Shown in pieces: positions 33,050 to 44,070 of a stretch of DNA of 64,000 bases. The notes below the pieces were generated by a model. The model made no database searches and was not told the origin of the DNA. It saw only the letters and a program-made list of their open reading frames with translations. The stretch lies in contig OZ038321.1 of assembly GCA_964035795.1 (NCBI GenBank), forward strand, positions 10,544,324-10,608,323, in the 5' to 3' direction. This stretch comes from Pterobdella sp. o SKG-2022. Lineage: Eukaryota > Annelida > Clitellata > Hirudinida > Piscicolidae. The position numbers and the translations under genes were made by a program. Within the stretch, counting starts at the first letter, position 1. Each line of letters opens with the position of its first letter.

Positions 33050-34175
33050 TGACTATAACAAAATAATACTGATCTTTCACAACCAAGCAGCCTAGCAACC
33101 TACAGAAAAGGAAGATCAATAGAAGATGTTGTCTGGACCCACAAGATGAAAATTGCCAGTACAATAAACTCGGGCAAAACACCAAAAATTCAAGAAATAG
33201 ATTTGTCATCTGCCTTTGATACAGTGAATCGTAGAAAACTTATGAAGGTTATAGACAGCATTTGTTTGCCCCAAGACTCAGAACTAGTGAACTTTCTTTT
33301 GAAAGACACAAAACTAAGAGGCAAAACGAACGAAAAAGGCCTCACTTACTGCAAACATTTTTGTCCAACAAGGTGACGGGCTCAGTCCAGTCTTCTTCAC
33401 AACGTATTTAGAAGCAGCAATGAAAGACGTCAAAAAAAAGTGCTCGCACAAGAAGTAGCGTATGCTGATGACGTCGACTTTATAAGTAAAGATGGTATAG
33501 ACCTCGACATTTTCGAAAAAACCCTGGCTTCATGTAACCTACAAATGAACAAAAGAAAAACTGAAACTCTATCAATTGATGGAACAAATGATGAATGAAA
33601 AAAAAAGCAAAAAACTAGGAATGCTTTTCGAATCTAAAGAAAAATGGAAAAAAATGTAAAACCTAGTAAAGGTAGCCATGCTAAAAATGAACAACATATG
33701 GAAGTCAAGCATAGCAAGACCGAAAAAGGTATGAATTCATAAAGCATATGTCCAATCCATTATGCTTTTTGGCTGCGGCACTTGGTCGATGAACAAAGAA
33801 ATGGAAAGATCAATAGACAGCTTCAACAGAAGAATGGTGAGACACGCATCTGGAATCTTTTGGCTCAAACGCATGTCTACAGAAGAAGTAAACGTTCTCA
33901 TTAAACCAACAACACGTGAAATAAAAATAACGACGCTGGCCGATGCTAGGCCACATTTTGCATATGGACGACCATGTTCCGGCAAAAAAAAACAACCATC
34001 AATGCCATTAAAACCAAAAAAGAAAAATTAGGAAGACCAAATACTAGCCTACTTACCACCATCAAGGATGACTTGAAACGTCATTTTTTATCAATAGAAG
34101 AGAAAGTTGAAGGAAAGCCGTGCTTCGGCGAACAAAATATTCTAACTATTGAATCAACATTCATTTTTTAGTGCT
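33050..34175 (+). mobile_element. LINE reverse transcriptase relic
   Basis: Starts with RKGRSIEDVVWTHKMKIAS (about 33114), then IDLSSAFDTVNRRKLMKVI (motif A, 33196-33252), a broken motif B' near 33360-33385, and VAYADDVDFISKDGIDL (motif C, about 33456-33505). The C-terminal part in other frames (MLFGCGTWSMNKEMERSID, then a Lys-rich end) runs to about 34170. At least four frameshifts or stops. Inactive. Confidence 0.8.
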
Positions 34176-34199
34176 TTTTTTTAAACCCTAAAAATAAAT

Positions 34200-35160
34200 A
34201 ATACGAGGTCTTTGATTGAGTCCCGCGCAAAGTGGTTTGGTGGGCGAATCCAAATTTGAAAAATGTAAACGTTAAATAGAAAGTAAAGGGTTGCGGATGA
34301 ACTCCAAAAGAACAAAAGTCATGATGCTTGGCTCTGAAAACTTGAGGGATTCTGGAACTTTTCCTTGAAGTGTATGCCGCAAAGGTGTTGACTTCAACTT
34401 AATTTTCGGCTCGACATGCTCTCATTGCGTCCACAAAAGATGTAGTGGTTTGACTGTAAGACTAAAAAATCAGGTCTATGTATGTCCTCGCTGTCTCAAT
34501 TTAGCGCCATTTTTGGATTATAGGTCTATTACTGTTGGTAATGCCACAATGGACGTAGAACCAAAGTTTTGCTACCTTGGTGATATGTTGTGTGCGGGTG
34601 GAGGTTGTGAGCTGGCAGTTATCACCAAGTGTTTAGTTGTCTGGAGTAAATTCAAAAAACTGTTTCTCATATTGACCTCTAAACACATCACTTTGGAATC
34701 TCGTTGAAAATTATACACATCTTGTGTGCGTTCTGCCTTGTTATAAAATGGGCCCTAACAGTTGCTGTTTTGCAAAAGCTACAGCGCAACGATAGGTCTA
34801 TGATCCCCTGGATATGTGGCGTTAGGCCAAAAAACAAAATTCAATCAGCTTTTTTCACAAAACTCAAAATCCCAGACAGGAACGCTGCTACTGAGCCGTC
34901 GTCTTCGTTGGTGTAGTCACGTGAAACATTCTTCCATGTGTATCAAAGACGTGCTCAAACTTTGCCTAGAAGTCGTTCCGTGGTAGACCAGCAAAAACTT
35001 GGTTGAGTTGTGTTGAAAAGAATATGGAATCCTATGGCCTGGAAAATGCGGACTCACTCAATAGAGCTGAGTGGAGAAAGTGTATTAGCCGACTGCTGTA
35101 TATACCAGCTACTGGGACGCCTACAGTATTATGATCTAATATGAATAATAATAATAAACA
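34200..35160 (+). mobile_element. LINE 3' end with Cys-rich finger; likely SINE partner
   Basis: C-terminal region of an RTE-like LINE. A Cys/His cluster at about 34365-34495 (SVCRKGVDF, TCSHCVHKRCSG, YVCPRC) resembles a PHD/RING-type finger; a TGA replaces one expected Cys. Then come KFCYLGDMLCAGGGCELAVI (34567-34626) and RGRPAKTWLSCVEKNMESYG (about 34981). The 3' end reads GCCGACTGCTG...ACTGGGAC...TACAG at 35088-35127, followed by an AAT-rich tail to 35155. This end is shared with the dispersed repeat family at 11490-11540, 52225-52285 and elsewhere. A second copy of the ORF is on the minus strand at 46600-48580. Confidence 0.8.
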
Positions 35161-35771
35161 AACAAAGTCTTTATTCCTTAGTCACAAAGCTTTTCATAAT
35201 TCTAGCTTACATTATTGAATGATAATAGTTGATAAATGTATCCTATTTAAGCTCGTTCAAATACTTTAAAGGTGTAATTATATTATGTGCGATAATAATT
35301 TTAGGTAATATGTAATCGATAAGGGTATATGATATTATCAGGCAAGGTTATTGACATGAAAGGTGATTAACTGCGTTCTTAAGAATCTATGCTTCTATTT
35401 GCCAAACGATTAGGTAATGCCGAAGCGAAAAAAAGTTAGTTACTTAATAAGTAATTGTTTGTTCAATGTGGGTCGGTGTGCTTTGATGTGGTATGCTTCC
35501 AAGATCTTTTATTTCTTAGCATTAACAAGTACCATCATGGGTGAACTGATTAGAGTAAATGCAATTGAATCCGATTTTGGCCACAAAATCAAACGAGTCG
35601 ATTTCAAGTTCTCCGAAAAAATTTGAGTGAAATAATTTTCAACGATTTTCTTAAATGAGTCGTTTGTATTTGATGAACTCGCTAAAAATTCTTACCCACT
35701 TAAGACGATTTTCAAGTATTTTTTCTATTTTTAATGAAAAACTAAAAAAAATTTAAATTCTTATTTTCTAG
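35161..35771. other. Repeat-derived spacer
   Basis: It contains a short relation to 8555-8580 (TGATGCCAAAGCGAAACAAA versus 35416-35436) and other dispersed fragments. No gene supported. It ends with a TTTTCTAG splice acceptor at 35764-35771. Confidence 0.45.
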
Positions 35772-36142
35772 ATATGGAGTCATGAGAACGGCAAAGTATT
35801 ATATTGCGATAAACACACACAACACCAGTGCAATGCATCAGAGTAAGAAGAGACATGAAGAAAGTTGTTTCCACCGGATTGGATGGAACAATTTATATAT
35901 GGAGTTTAAAAATACTTCCAGAAATTAGAGCATCCATTAGAGTTGACGATGACAATTTTATAAGTAGTTCTCAAACATCTTGCCAAAAATCTAAGTTAAC
36001 TTCTCATCCACCTTCATGTGATACAAAATATGAATCATGCACTGAACTACCTCTACCAGTTTCTGGAAAGCAATCTCCTGTAACATTTAAACATGGGCAT
36101 AATGAAGCTTTGTGTTCATTCATGCCAGTTATACAAATTTAA
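35772..36142 (+). CDS. WD40-repeat exon (one frame break), possibly C-terminal
   Basis: After a TTTTCTAG acceptor the reading IWSHENGKVLYCDKHTQHQ looks like the end of a WD40 blade and the linker strand of the next. It continues, after a one-base frame change near 35825, as VQCIRVRRDMKKVVSTGLDG and TIYIWSLK, with the classic G-x-D-G-x-[IV]-x-[IVL]-W ending of a WD40 repeat. A Ser-rich, probably disordered tail follows to TAA at 36140-36142. The break falls in a CACACACAACACC stretch, so it may be an assembly error or a pseudogene lesion. No companion exons were recognised nearby, and the specific WD40 protein cannot be named. Confidence 0.6.
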
Positions 36143-36537
36143 ATTTATTACTTTTTTAACACTATATTTATAGATAAGTACCGGTCAAAATTGTTACTGT
36201 GATTTTGTTTTTGTTAAACTTTTTTATTTGTTGATTGTGTTTTACTAAAATATTTTTTTATATTGATCTGTTAGTTTTAGAAATAGTTACGTTTGTTGAA
36301 AAAAAGATTGAAAAATTTTTAGATTGTTCTTTTTCTCAACGTCATCAAAAACGAAAAAAATGTAGGCAAACTATTAAGAGCTTTTCGTTTGGCTTAAAAG
36401 CGCACTGTAACAAACTGCTTAAAACTGAGATTGGAATTTTGAAAAATTATGCAATTTGTAGAAAAAGATTTGAAAAAGTTTGTTTCTTAAGAAGAAAAAA
36501 AAAATTTGATTTAAAGTAAGCGTTTCTATAAAAAAAA
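36143..36537. other. AT-rich stretch with a 94-codon open frame
   Basis: A Lys/Phe-rich open frame at 36235-36519 has no recognisable motif and a composition expected from AT-rich DNA. I do not consider it a supported gene. It could be the 3' UTR of the WD40 exon. Confidence 0.3.
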
Positions 36538-36835
36538 AAGAACCCTTTGACTCTAACAAGGAAAGCTGCAAACCTATAACACTGAGCATCAAGATGTTTG
36601 GATCTTACTATTGCATTAACTTCTTGTTTGATCTCAAGGCTTGAAATCAAAAAAGAAGACTCTACAATGAAAGGCTGTTTTGAAATATATTTGAACTGTT
36701 CAACAGTTTAAAATATGTGCTAAAAAGCTTAGTTTTGCCTTAAAGACTGTCAAATAAGACTGATTTCATACAATTAAAATCTTCTCTGTGGGTTATAAAA
36801 CAAATGTCGTATTTATGCAATAAACTATAAATTTT
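36538..36835 (+). repeat. Dispersed ~300-bp repeat (copy 2)
   Basis: Same orientation as copy 1 at 32595-32935. It lacks the internal palindrome: GATCTCAAGGC joins directly to TTGAAATC. It ends with TTTATGCAATAAACTATA. Confidence 0.85.
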
Positions 36836-37019
36836 GAAATTAGTTGAATACTTTAGATTCAAATTGATTGTAATCTTCATTATATTTATAAGTTTAAACC
36901 TTGTTCAAAGAAATATTTTTTTTATATTTGATTTCAATGAAAGTTTTTATTAATTAAATTTGATCATTTTTTTCGAATGACAATTAATCGATCAATAAAA
37001 TTTTTTTCACAATATTTTT

Positions 37020-37425
37020 AGTTTTTTTTTTATAGTAGTCCAATTTCACAAAAAATAGAAAAAATGGCAAGAAAAGGTGTTTATAGCCTAAATTGCAGCT
37101 GTGATCCGAAAAAAGTATACATCGGACAAACAAGGGTCAACATAGCCACTAGAATGAAACAACACATGGCTGATATTGAGTCCAATAAGTTAGCGGAACA
37201 TCAGTGGCATAAGCAAGCATGCGAGAAGCTGCACAACAGGACATATAGATTGGGAGAAGCCGAAAATAATTAAAATATTCCAAGAAAAAAATAACTTTCA
37301 AAGAAACCTAACAATAAAAGAAAGCCTTGAGATACAGAAGCAGGATTCAACAAACAATGGTTACAATGATCCCCAAATGGCATTGAAATCAAAAGCATGG
37401 GATCCGTATCTCAAAAAATAAAAAA
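37020..37425 (+). mobile_element. Penelope-like element, GIY-YIG endonuclease remnant
   Basis: A 69-codon frame at 37064-37273 encodes GVYSLNCSCDPKKVYIGQTR, with the GIY (as G-V-Y) and YIG motifs, and continues with ATRMKQHMADI, the conserved Arg and His-containing helix. A frameshift follows, and the C-terminal end (KSAWDPYL-like, about 37390-37420) closes the ORF. A GIY-YIG domain at the C-terminus after a reverse transcriptase is the hallmark of Penelope-like elements. The RT domain is not upstream here, so this is a 5'-truncated copy. A small A-rich 3' end follows. Confidence 0.8.
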
Positions 37426-38149
37426 CCAGAGTGATATAGAAAGACAAGAAAGAAGATAAATAAAGATCCTTCGAAATAAATAATTACAATAACTTTACTT
37501 ACAACCTTTCTTAAAACATTAACTTTAATCTCTTAATTAACTATCTATGATTATTCCTTCATATATCTGAATAATTCTTACAAATAACTCATTAATGAAT
37601 TATGATAAGATTGTACTTATCGAAAATTTTAGTTTCTTTAAAATAAAGTATCTTTAAAATCCTCATTTTTCGAAAAATAACTGAAATTTAAAATACAAGA
37701 TACTTACGATGTCTCTAAAAGAATAATATTAAAATACTCAAACCTATAACTTATACTTAGACCCATAAATTACTTAAACTTTTTAAAAAAACTATTGATA
37801 TTAATATTATAAGTTGGATTTAATCTGATAATAATATTATATAACCTATTATTGGATTGCCTATTTTCTTCGTTTATATTACCTAATTCATAATTAATTA
37901 ATTTTATCTTACGTCTCCTTGCTCTAATAGCCATTGTTTATTAAATTATCTACTCGGGGGTGAATTAATTTTTTCTTATATTTTTAACTATTATGCCTTA
38001 ACAATATTATTGTTACGGAGTAGGTTATACCTAATTCTATCATAATTTTCCATGAAGAAATAGGAGATTGGGATCTACATGAAGGCCCTCAGCACTTACG
38101 TCTCCGGTAGGAAACTGAGAAAAATCTTTATGATAATATGTGCATCGGC
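37426..38149. other. AT-rich spacer
   Basis: No gene. Bases 37600-37633 (ATGATAAGATTGTACTTATC, then GAAAATTTTAG) resemble one terminus of the MITE at 63656-64000 and a part of the hairpin at 45452-45485. Confidence 0.45.
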
Positions 38150-38665
38150 TTGGTTGGCTTTATACAATGCAGCAGGCCTACATTTTTGAGCTGGCTATAA
38201 ATGGCCTGCTTAAAATGAAAAAAAAACAGCCATGAAGAACGGTCCACAAAAAAACCTTTTTTATGGCTGTTATAGCAGCCATTTCAGAATCTGTAGTTAC
38301 GCAATTCAGAAAAACTACAGTTTTTGAAAAGCTAAAAAACAACCGATAAGCTGATCTAGTTCTTTTTTTCATTACAGCATATATTAGAAAACATGTAGGC
38401 GAGTTCTATAACAGAATATGGATACGATAAAGTTGACAAGCTTGAAAGTGCCGTCACAAAACAAATGCGATCCGTTTAGATATTGCACGTTTTGGACCGT
38501 GTCTAAAATTATCAATTCTTCACTATTAAAAAATACAAAGAGCTCACTAGTATCAGTGAGCAAATTAGCAAAAAAAAGACCTGGTGTGGGCACGAAACGT
38601 GTATTCCTCACGTTCCGCAATATGGACTGACGCTGAACCGCCTGCAAAAAATTTAAGATCAATCA
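38150..38665 (-). mobile_element. MULE-type transposase relic
   Basis: Two overlapping minus-strand frames. The first (38662-38384) gives FFNSEELIILDTVQNVQYLN and GSHLFCDGTFKLVNF, which carries the D-G-T-F motif with the first catalytic Asp of MULE transposases. The second (38372-38178) gives TTDSEMAAITAIKKVF and GCFFFILSR. The usual form is T-D-x-E-x-A, then G-C-x-F-H-x-x-Q, so the His and Gln of the last motif are lost. One frameshift; both ends missing. FLYWCH-containing MULE-derived proteins are related, but no FLYWCH finger is seen here. Confidence 0.7.
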
Positions 38666-38766
38666 AAAAAATTTTTAGATATTTTGAATTTCATTTTGCA
38701 AATATCAAAAACAACTTCACAGTATTCTATAACTTCATAGGGAGATCCTAATAGTCACATATAAAA

Positions 38767-38905
38767 CCATACTTTTCACCAATAATATCACCAACCACAG
38801 TGAATAAACTACAACTAATACAAAACACAGCTTTCCGAACCATCACTAGATGCAGTCTAGGCACAAATATACAACACCTTCAACTTACCTAGAAAATTTT
38901 GAGAC
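38767..38905 (+). mobile_element. Fragment of the C-rich LINE
   Basis: The frame NKLQLIQNTAFRTITRCSLG, followed by TNIQHLQL, corresponds to NKLQKIQNAALRTITGCTLD of the copy at 1714-3725. About 140 bases; truncated both sides. Confidence 0.75.
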
Positions 38906-38999
38906 AAAACGAAAAAAACTGACAAATTCAAAAATCAGTATTTATTTTCAATGTAGAAACCTATTCAAATTATCAATCAATCAAATTCTTTTCATAGCC

Positions 39000-39640
39000 C
39001 GTTTTCCTTTACCAAGGGTTGGGCTTTATGAAAGTTCTATCTCGAAGTCGGCCTTTCCATTTAGAGCGATCGAGTGGATCCGCACAAACCATGTCCAGCT
39101 TTCTTTTATCGTTCAATATAAGCTCGTTCCAAGTCTTGTTGTGCCTACCAGGTTTCTTGCAAGTATCTAAATCCAACTTTCGCATCTGAGAAATCCAACC
39201 CACGCTATGCTCTAAATGTCCAAACCACCTCATCCTGCTTGTACGAAGAACTATCTCAACATCCCGAATGCCAAGTTTTGAAAGAAGTGAGTGGGAGCAA
39301 ACTTTAGCAATCGTTTCGATGTTGAACGTCCTAGCAAATCATGGCAATTCGTTTAAGGCGGTTTAATGTGGAAACTATCACAGGCCTTGTTTCAGCAGCA
39401 TGTAACATAGCTCTTCGGACACAGATTGAATAGACAAGGCCTCTGGTTAATAATGATAAATGACGATTAGAAAGGAGTGGAAGAAGTTGGCGAAATTTAG
39501 CCCAGGCACACTTACAACGTGCTATTGAATCAAGCTTACACCTCCCAACTGCAGATGACGTATCCCCAAGATAGCAGAACTCTGGGACAACTTTCAGTTT
39601 TTCATCACCAATCATCGCTTCCTTTTCTAAGCTCCCACCA
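39000..39640 (-). mobile_element. RTE-type LINE C-terminal fragment
   Basis: The frame at 39615-39331 gives VPEFCYLGDTSSAVGRCKLD and RHLSLLTRGLVYSICVRRAM. After a frameshift, 39240-39009 gives RMRWFGHLEHS and KKPGRHNKTWNELILNDKRK. The second block is nearly the same as 4391-4600 on the + strand. Dead copy. Confidence 0.8.
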
Positions 39641-41240
39641 AATTAGAGAAACATAATAAATGAAATCAAGAAATATATATAAATAATTATTTTTCGTCTT
39701 TAGACATAATCACAATCAAAAAATATTGGGAAAAAATTAATAAATTATCAGTAAAGCAATAAAGTGAATTCATGAAAACTTAGTCTACTTTTATTTTTAA
39801 AACGCACATTTTTGTATATAGTAAAATTAAATTTTCATATATAGTAAATGATGAGAGTATTTTCATGCATAAAAAACATATTATAAGTAAATTTTTCATG
39901 CATTAGTTTAAGATTCTTTTTGCCCAAACTGTTTGACTGCATAGACCTCATCCTTTTTGAGTTTCTGAAGCACACAAAGCTGTATAGAGATTGAGCAAAG
40001 TTTTCATTATTACACAATATAATTAGAGAAATAGAAGATAATTTTTATAGAATTGTCTATCAATGGATCCTTTGCATCCAATGAATTTTTATCAGGTCTA
40101 TAATCCTTATTAATAAACCTTTTTGGAACATAAATCTTTCTTTTATCTTATTGTTTAAAAATATTATTTAATTTCAGATCATTTTTTATAAAAGCGATTA
40201 ATTGTAAAAAAAATTTATCTTACAACTATTGGAAATGAAACTAAAAAACTAAAGATTAACAGTGGTTGGCAATTAAAACAAGCTCAAAGTTGGATGCAGT
40301 TTAACACCAATGCATAAAAATGTTTATGCAATGAAATAAAATAAATAATTCAAAAATTTTGTTTTCGAATAAAAAACAAAACAGTAAAAAAATACTAATA
40401 TTTAGTAAGAAACATAAGTAAAATAAAAAAATAAAACTTTAATAGAACAATAATTAACTGAATAACACAAAGCTATTTATAAGTCAAACTCACATTATTA
40501 AGAGATAATTTTGAGGCCTATCTCTATTCACTCCCCAAGCCTCTCCAGCAGCTTCTAGAGAGAAGTGTTATAATTCAGCTATGCATTCTGTTAATCATTT
40601 TCAATATATAAAAGCTGTGAATCCTTTTTGTATTAAGCTAATTTAGTTATTCTTAGCGAAACAACAAACTAACATTTCGAAATTAAGATCTATTTAAAGG
40701 AATTTTATAAAGCTTCACTGTCAAAAAGCCTTCTCATTCAAGCCATTCTTACCTGCAGTAGTAGATTGTATATTCATTCAAAAATAATTTCCTTATAAGC
40801 TATCCACTCACCATGGGATGAATTAGCTAAAAAATTATTCACTTTCTGTGTCACCTGATGATGATTTCTGATAAATCGTTAAGCTTCATAATAAAATTGC
40901 TAAAAACCCTTTAAGATATTGCTTGTTAGTTAATAGTTAAACTAACTAAAAATCAAATTCTTTTGACTATACTAAAAAAACAACTAAAAACAGTGAATAG
41001 AAAATAATAAAATTTGTGGTTTATAACTTAAACCAATTGAAATTTTCTAAAATTTACCTAGTTAATCAAAACTACTCGAAACGGTTTCAAAATTTAGAAC
41101 ATTACATAAGATAAAAACCTAATACTTTTATTAATTAAAAATATACTAAATTTTAAACCATAATCAAGAATTAAGGCCAAACTTCAAGAAATAAACTTTA
41201 AATTGTAAAAAGCAATAACGCAAATAAACATGTTAGAAGT
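39641..41240. other. AT-rich spacer with repeat traces
   Basis: No gene seen over about 1.6 kb. Bases 40430-40510 and 40630-40665 resemble dispersed repeat pieces at 8284-8370, 44228-44310 and 44400-44430. Confidence 0.45.
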
Positions 41241-41249
41241 TTATAATTT

Positions 41250-43450
41250 TTTTTTTTAATCAAAGTTTTAACTTATATTAATGCAATGTTTGAACAAGTA
41301 TATAAACAATATAAAAATCATACATTGGTGAAGATGAAAATTGAGATATAGAAAAAAGAAAAAAAAAACTGCATTTAAGAGGAAGAGGAAGAAGAACGGA
41401 AACAGGAAAGAATTCTGGTAGCATTGCCACGGGCAATTGCAAGGAAAATCTTCTGACGCAACCATACTGCCTCCAAAGGGTCCTCTGACGCCTCGATAAC
41501 TTTTCTACCTAACTCATCAACAAAGCTACTGGTTGAAGGTCCGCAGAAGCCCGTTGTCTCGAATGCAACGGGTTGAAATGGAAGTTGCCTACCAAGCCCT
41601 GATATTTGTGACTTTTTAATATTTCCGCAGATTTCGCGCTGGATCCTGACTCGATGGAGCTGGCGATAATATGGGACTTGGAAAAAGCATCGACGACTGT
41701 TGCGTCCCAGACCAAGCATTTTCCATGCTTCCAAAGGAAGGTCGTTATGCCATCAGGACGACGTCCGTCAATCCTGTCGAGCCCTGATGTTTCGAGGATG
41801 CTAGGCAAGCCTATCTTCCCCAGGCATCTTTTAATAATGGAGTGTATCTCAGCGTGTCTGGGGAGTCTGCCTTCATTCAGTCGTCACGAAAGGCCATGGT
41901 AGCCTTTCGCGTCCATCCTTATACCACACTTGCAAAGGCATGTTGGGGCGCCAGAAATATTAGCCCCTACTCGAAGCGCCACCGCCACCCGAAGCTTCTC
42001 TGCACCTAAAAAATTTCCTATAAAGGGAATTGGCACAGCTTCAGACCACGCGGCGGAGTGTGCCGACTTGGCAGCAAGAAGACGACAACGGTCCCACTGG
42101 TCTGCGTTTAGCAGCAAACCGTTGAGAGTGACCTTGCACAAAAGATCATCCCATTTCTGTTGGTTTCCCAAAAGATCTAATGGCGCAACACTGCAGAGTT
42201 TTTGCCACGATTCCCTAGCTGAAACGACGTCACGATCACCCCCCTGAAGATCATCAGACGCGAGAGCGTCGGGAACAGATGAAAGAAGGAGCCGAACGAG
42301 ACTCGAGAATGTATATGAGGAAGAGAGGAAGCATGGCAATGATAGGGCTCGCGCTGATCTAAAACCTAGACTACCGAAACGATTTGAAAGAGATACTTGC
42401 TTCCAGCTCTTGTCGGACAGAGAGACATTGGAAATGGACGAAAGAGCAGCACGAATGATAGAGTCGAACTCCAATAATATTATGGGCTCAACGAAAGTAG
42501 GACACGTTCGAAGGATATATATCAATTTGGGAATAAAGAAGCAGTTTCTCAGCAAAGTGAAAGCATGATGGGGTCAACTTCTTCTAGCTTGGAGCAAAGC
42601 TGACGGATGTCTCCTAATTTTGAGCCAAGAATGGGAACTATGACCTCGTGGGTGAGGTGAGAACCCAAGACTGACCAAGAATGACGAAGAGGCAATGATA
42701 CTGACGGCAAAATAGAAGAGAACTGTTTGACAATGTCAGCGTACATGTCCGCTGTATAATTTAAAATGAACAGCTCACATTTATTGGAGTTGATTTGAAG
42801 GGCAATCTCTTTGAAAGCGTTAATTATTTTTGTTGCATCGTTAAAGACAGAGCTAGCCTGACCACCAATTGTGGCATCGTCCAAGTACCAAATATTCAAC
42901 TCCGATGACACGTCCTTGGCAATTTTGTCGACGGCCAACGCGAAAAGTGCTTGGCCCAGAGGGTCAGCTTGTTGAGTACCTTTTGAAGAAAGAATGCGGT
43001 GTTCGCCAGCAAAAAGAGTGGACGGATTGGAGTAGGCTTCGTTAAATAAAAAGTACAAGGACGGGTAACGGGTGGCTATCTCGCCAATGAACGTTTTACG
43101 GTCGATAGAATTGAAGGCGTTAGAAACATCGAGTTTCAAAAGCACCTTGGGATCGACTGAGTGGTTAATAAATGATCGAGTAGCATGGACGGCTGACTCA
43201 CCCTATACGGACGCCGACGCCCAACTGACAAGGTAACAAATCCTCTTTGAGCCAGTTCATGGCTGAATGCAGAGATAATTTGGAAAACAAACGACGAAAG
43301 GTGTTTCCAACGGCTATAGGACGTATACCACCACCTTTCTTTTGAAGGGCGTATAGATGGGCACCAAAGAACAAGTGCCTGATAGGGTCCGGGATTTTAG
43401 TTGATGAAACGAAAGAAGCTTCTTCTAGCAATATTTTTTCAGTCAAGTTT
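41250..43450 (-). mobile_element. RLE-type LINE (family 1) with polymerase
   Basis: Fullest copy of the family at 17053-18100. On the minus strand: GGGIRPIAVGNTFRRLFSKL (about 43345-43286); ESAVHATRSF-like linker (about 43200); LKLDVSNAFNSIDRKTFIGE (motif A, about 43140); SKGTQQADPLGQALFALAVD (motif B', with A for the usual G); WYLDDATIGG (motif C, about 42890-42860). Then come the thumb, a Cys/His knuckle (CLCKCGIRMDAKGYHGLS, about 41940-41885), RPDGITTFLWKHGKCLVWDA (about 41765-41705; P-D and a distal D match the RLE motif), and the conserved VAFETTGFCGPSTSSFVDEL end. The QQGDPLGP/YLDD style differs from family 2. There are several frameshifts, but motif residues are mostly kept. Confidence 0.8.
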
Positions 43451-43504
43451 CCATATCAACTTATCTTATATATTTTAAAAAACAAAAAATTGTAGATATA
43501 AAAC

Positions 43505-43807
43505 TTGACTATGCTTTTGGAAAACTGAAAAAAAAATTGAAATAAAAGTTTCACAGTCCACTCAAGTCAGTCTACAAAGCAGTAGTTTTTAGTGACTTTT
43601 CAACTGCAAAAAACAAAAATATTTCTATAGTTTGTTGGTTTCATAGTATAAAAAATTCATGAGTATAAATTTACTAAAAAATCGATTGGAAGAAGGTTAT
43701 GACGAAAGCAACCCCAACCTGAAGATTATTATTAACGTTCACTTTAAGAATTTAAAAAACAATAAAAATTATTATAACAAAATAAAAATTAGTATTTTTT
43801 CTAAATT
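43505..43807 (+). repeat. LINE-derived segment shared with 15290-15540, cut by gap
   Basis: Bases 43543-43755 match 15318-15530. The sequence then runs into the assembly gap, so the copy may continue. Confidence 0.75.
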
Positions 43808-44007
43808 NNNNNNNNNNNNNNNNNNNNNNNNNNNNNNNNNNNNNNNNNNNNNNNNNNNNNNNNNNNNNNNNNNNNNNNNNNNNNNNNNNNNNNNNNNNNN
43901 NNNNNNNNNNNNNNNNNNNNNNNNNNNNNNNNNNNNNNNNNNNNNNNNNNNNNNNNNNNNNNNNNNNNNNNNNNNNNNNNNNNNNNNNNNNNNNNNNNNN
44001 NNNNNNN
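43808..44007. other. Assembly gap
   Basis: A run of exactly 200 N. A round number usually marks a gap of unknown size, so distances across it are unreliable. Confidence 0.98.
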
Positions 44008-44070
44008 ATTGCTTTTAAAGATTGCTACAGAGATGTGCGTAGAGAAGCATGGATGATGGTGCAAACAGGA
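44008..44070 (+). CDS. Candidate exon just after the gap
   Basis: The frame FKDCYRDVRREAWMMVQTG runs from the gap edge to a possible donor (GGAG|GTCTTT near 44070). Its codon use looks protein-like. Its phase does not join simply to the next candidate exon at 45752. Unrecognised; it may belong to the gene at 45752-53745 or to nothing. Confidence 0.3.

Noticed and set aside
36235..36519. 94-codon ORF as a gene
   Set aside because: Lys/Phe-rich composition as expected from AT-rich DNA, with no motif and no splice context.
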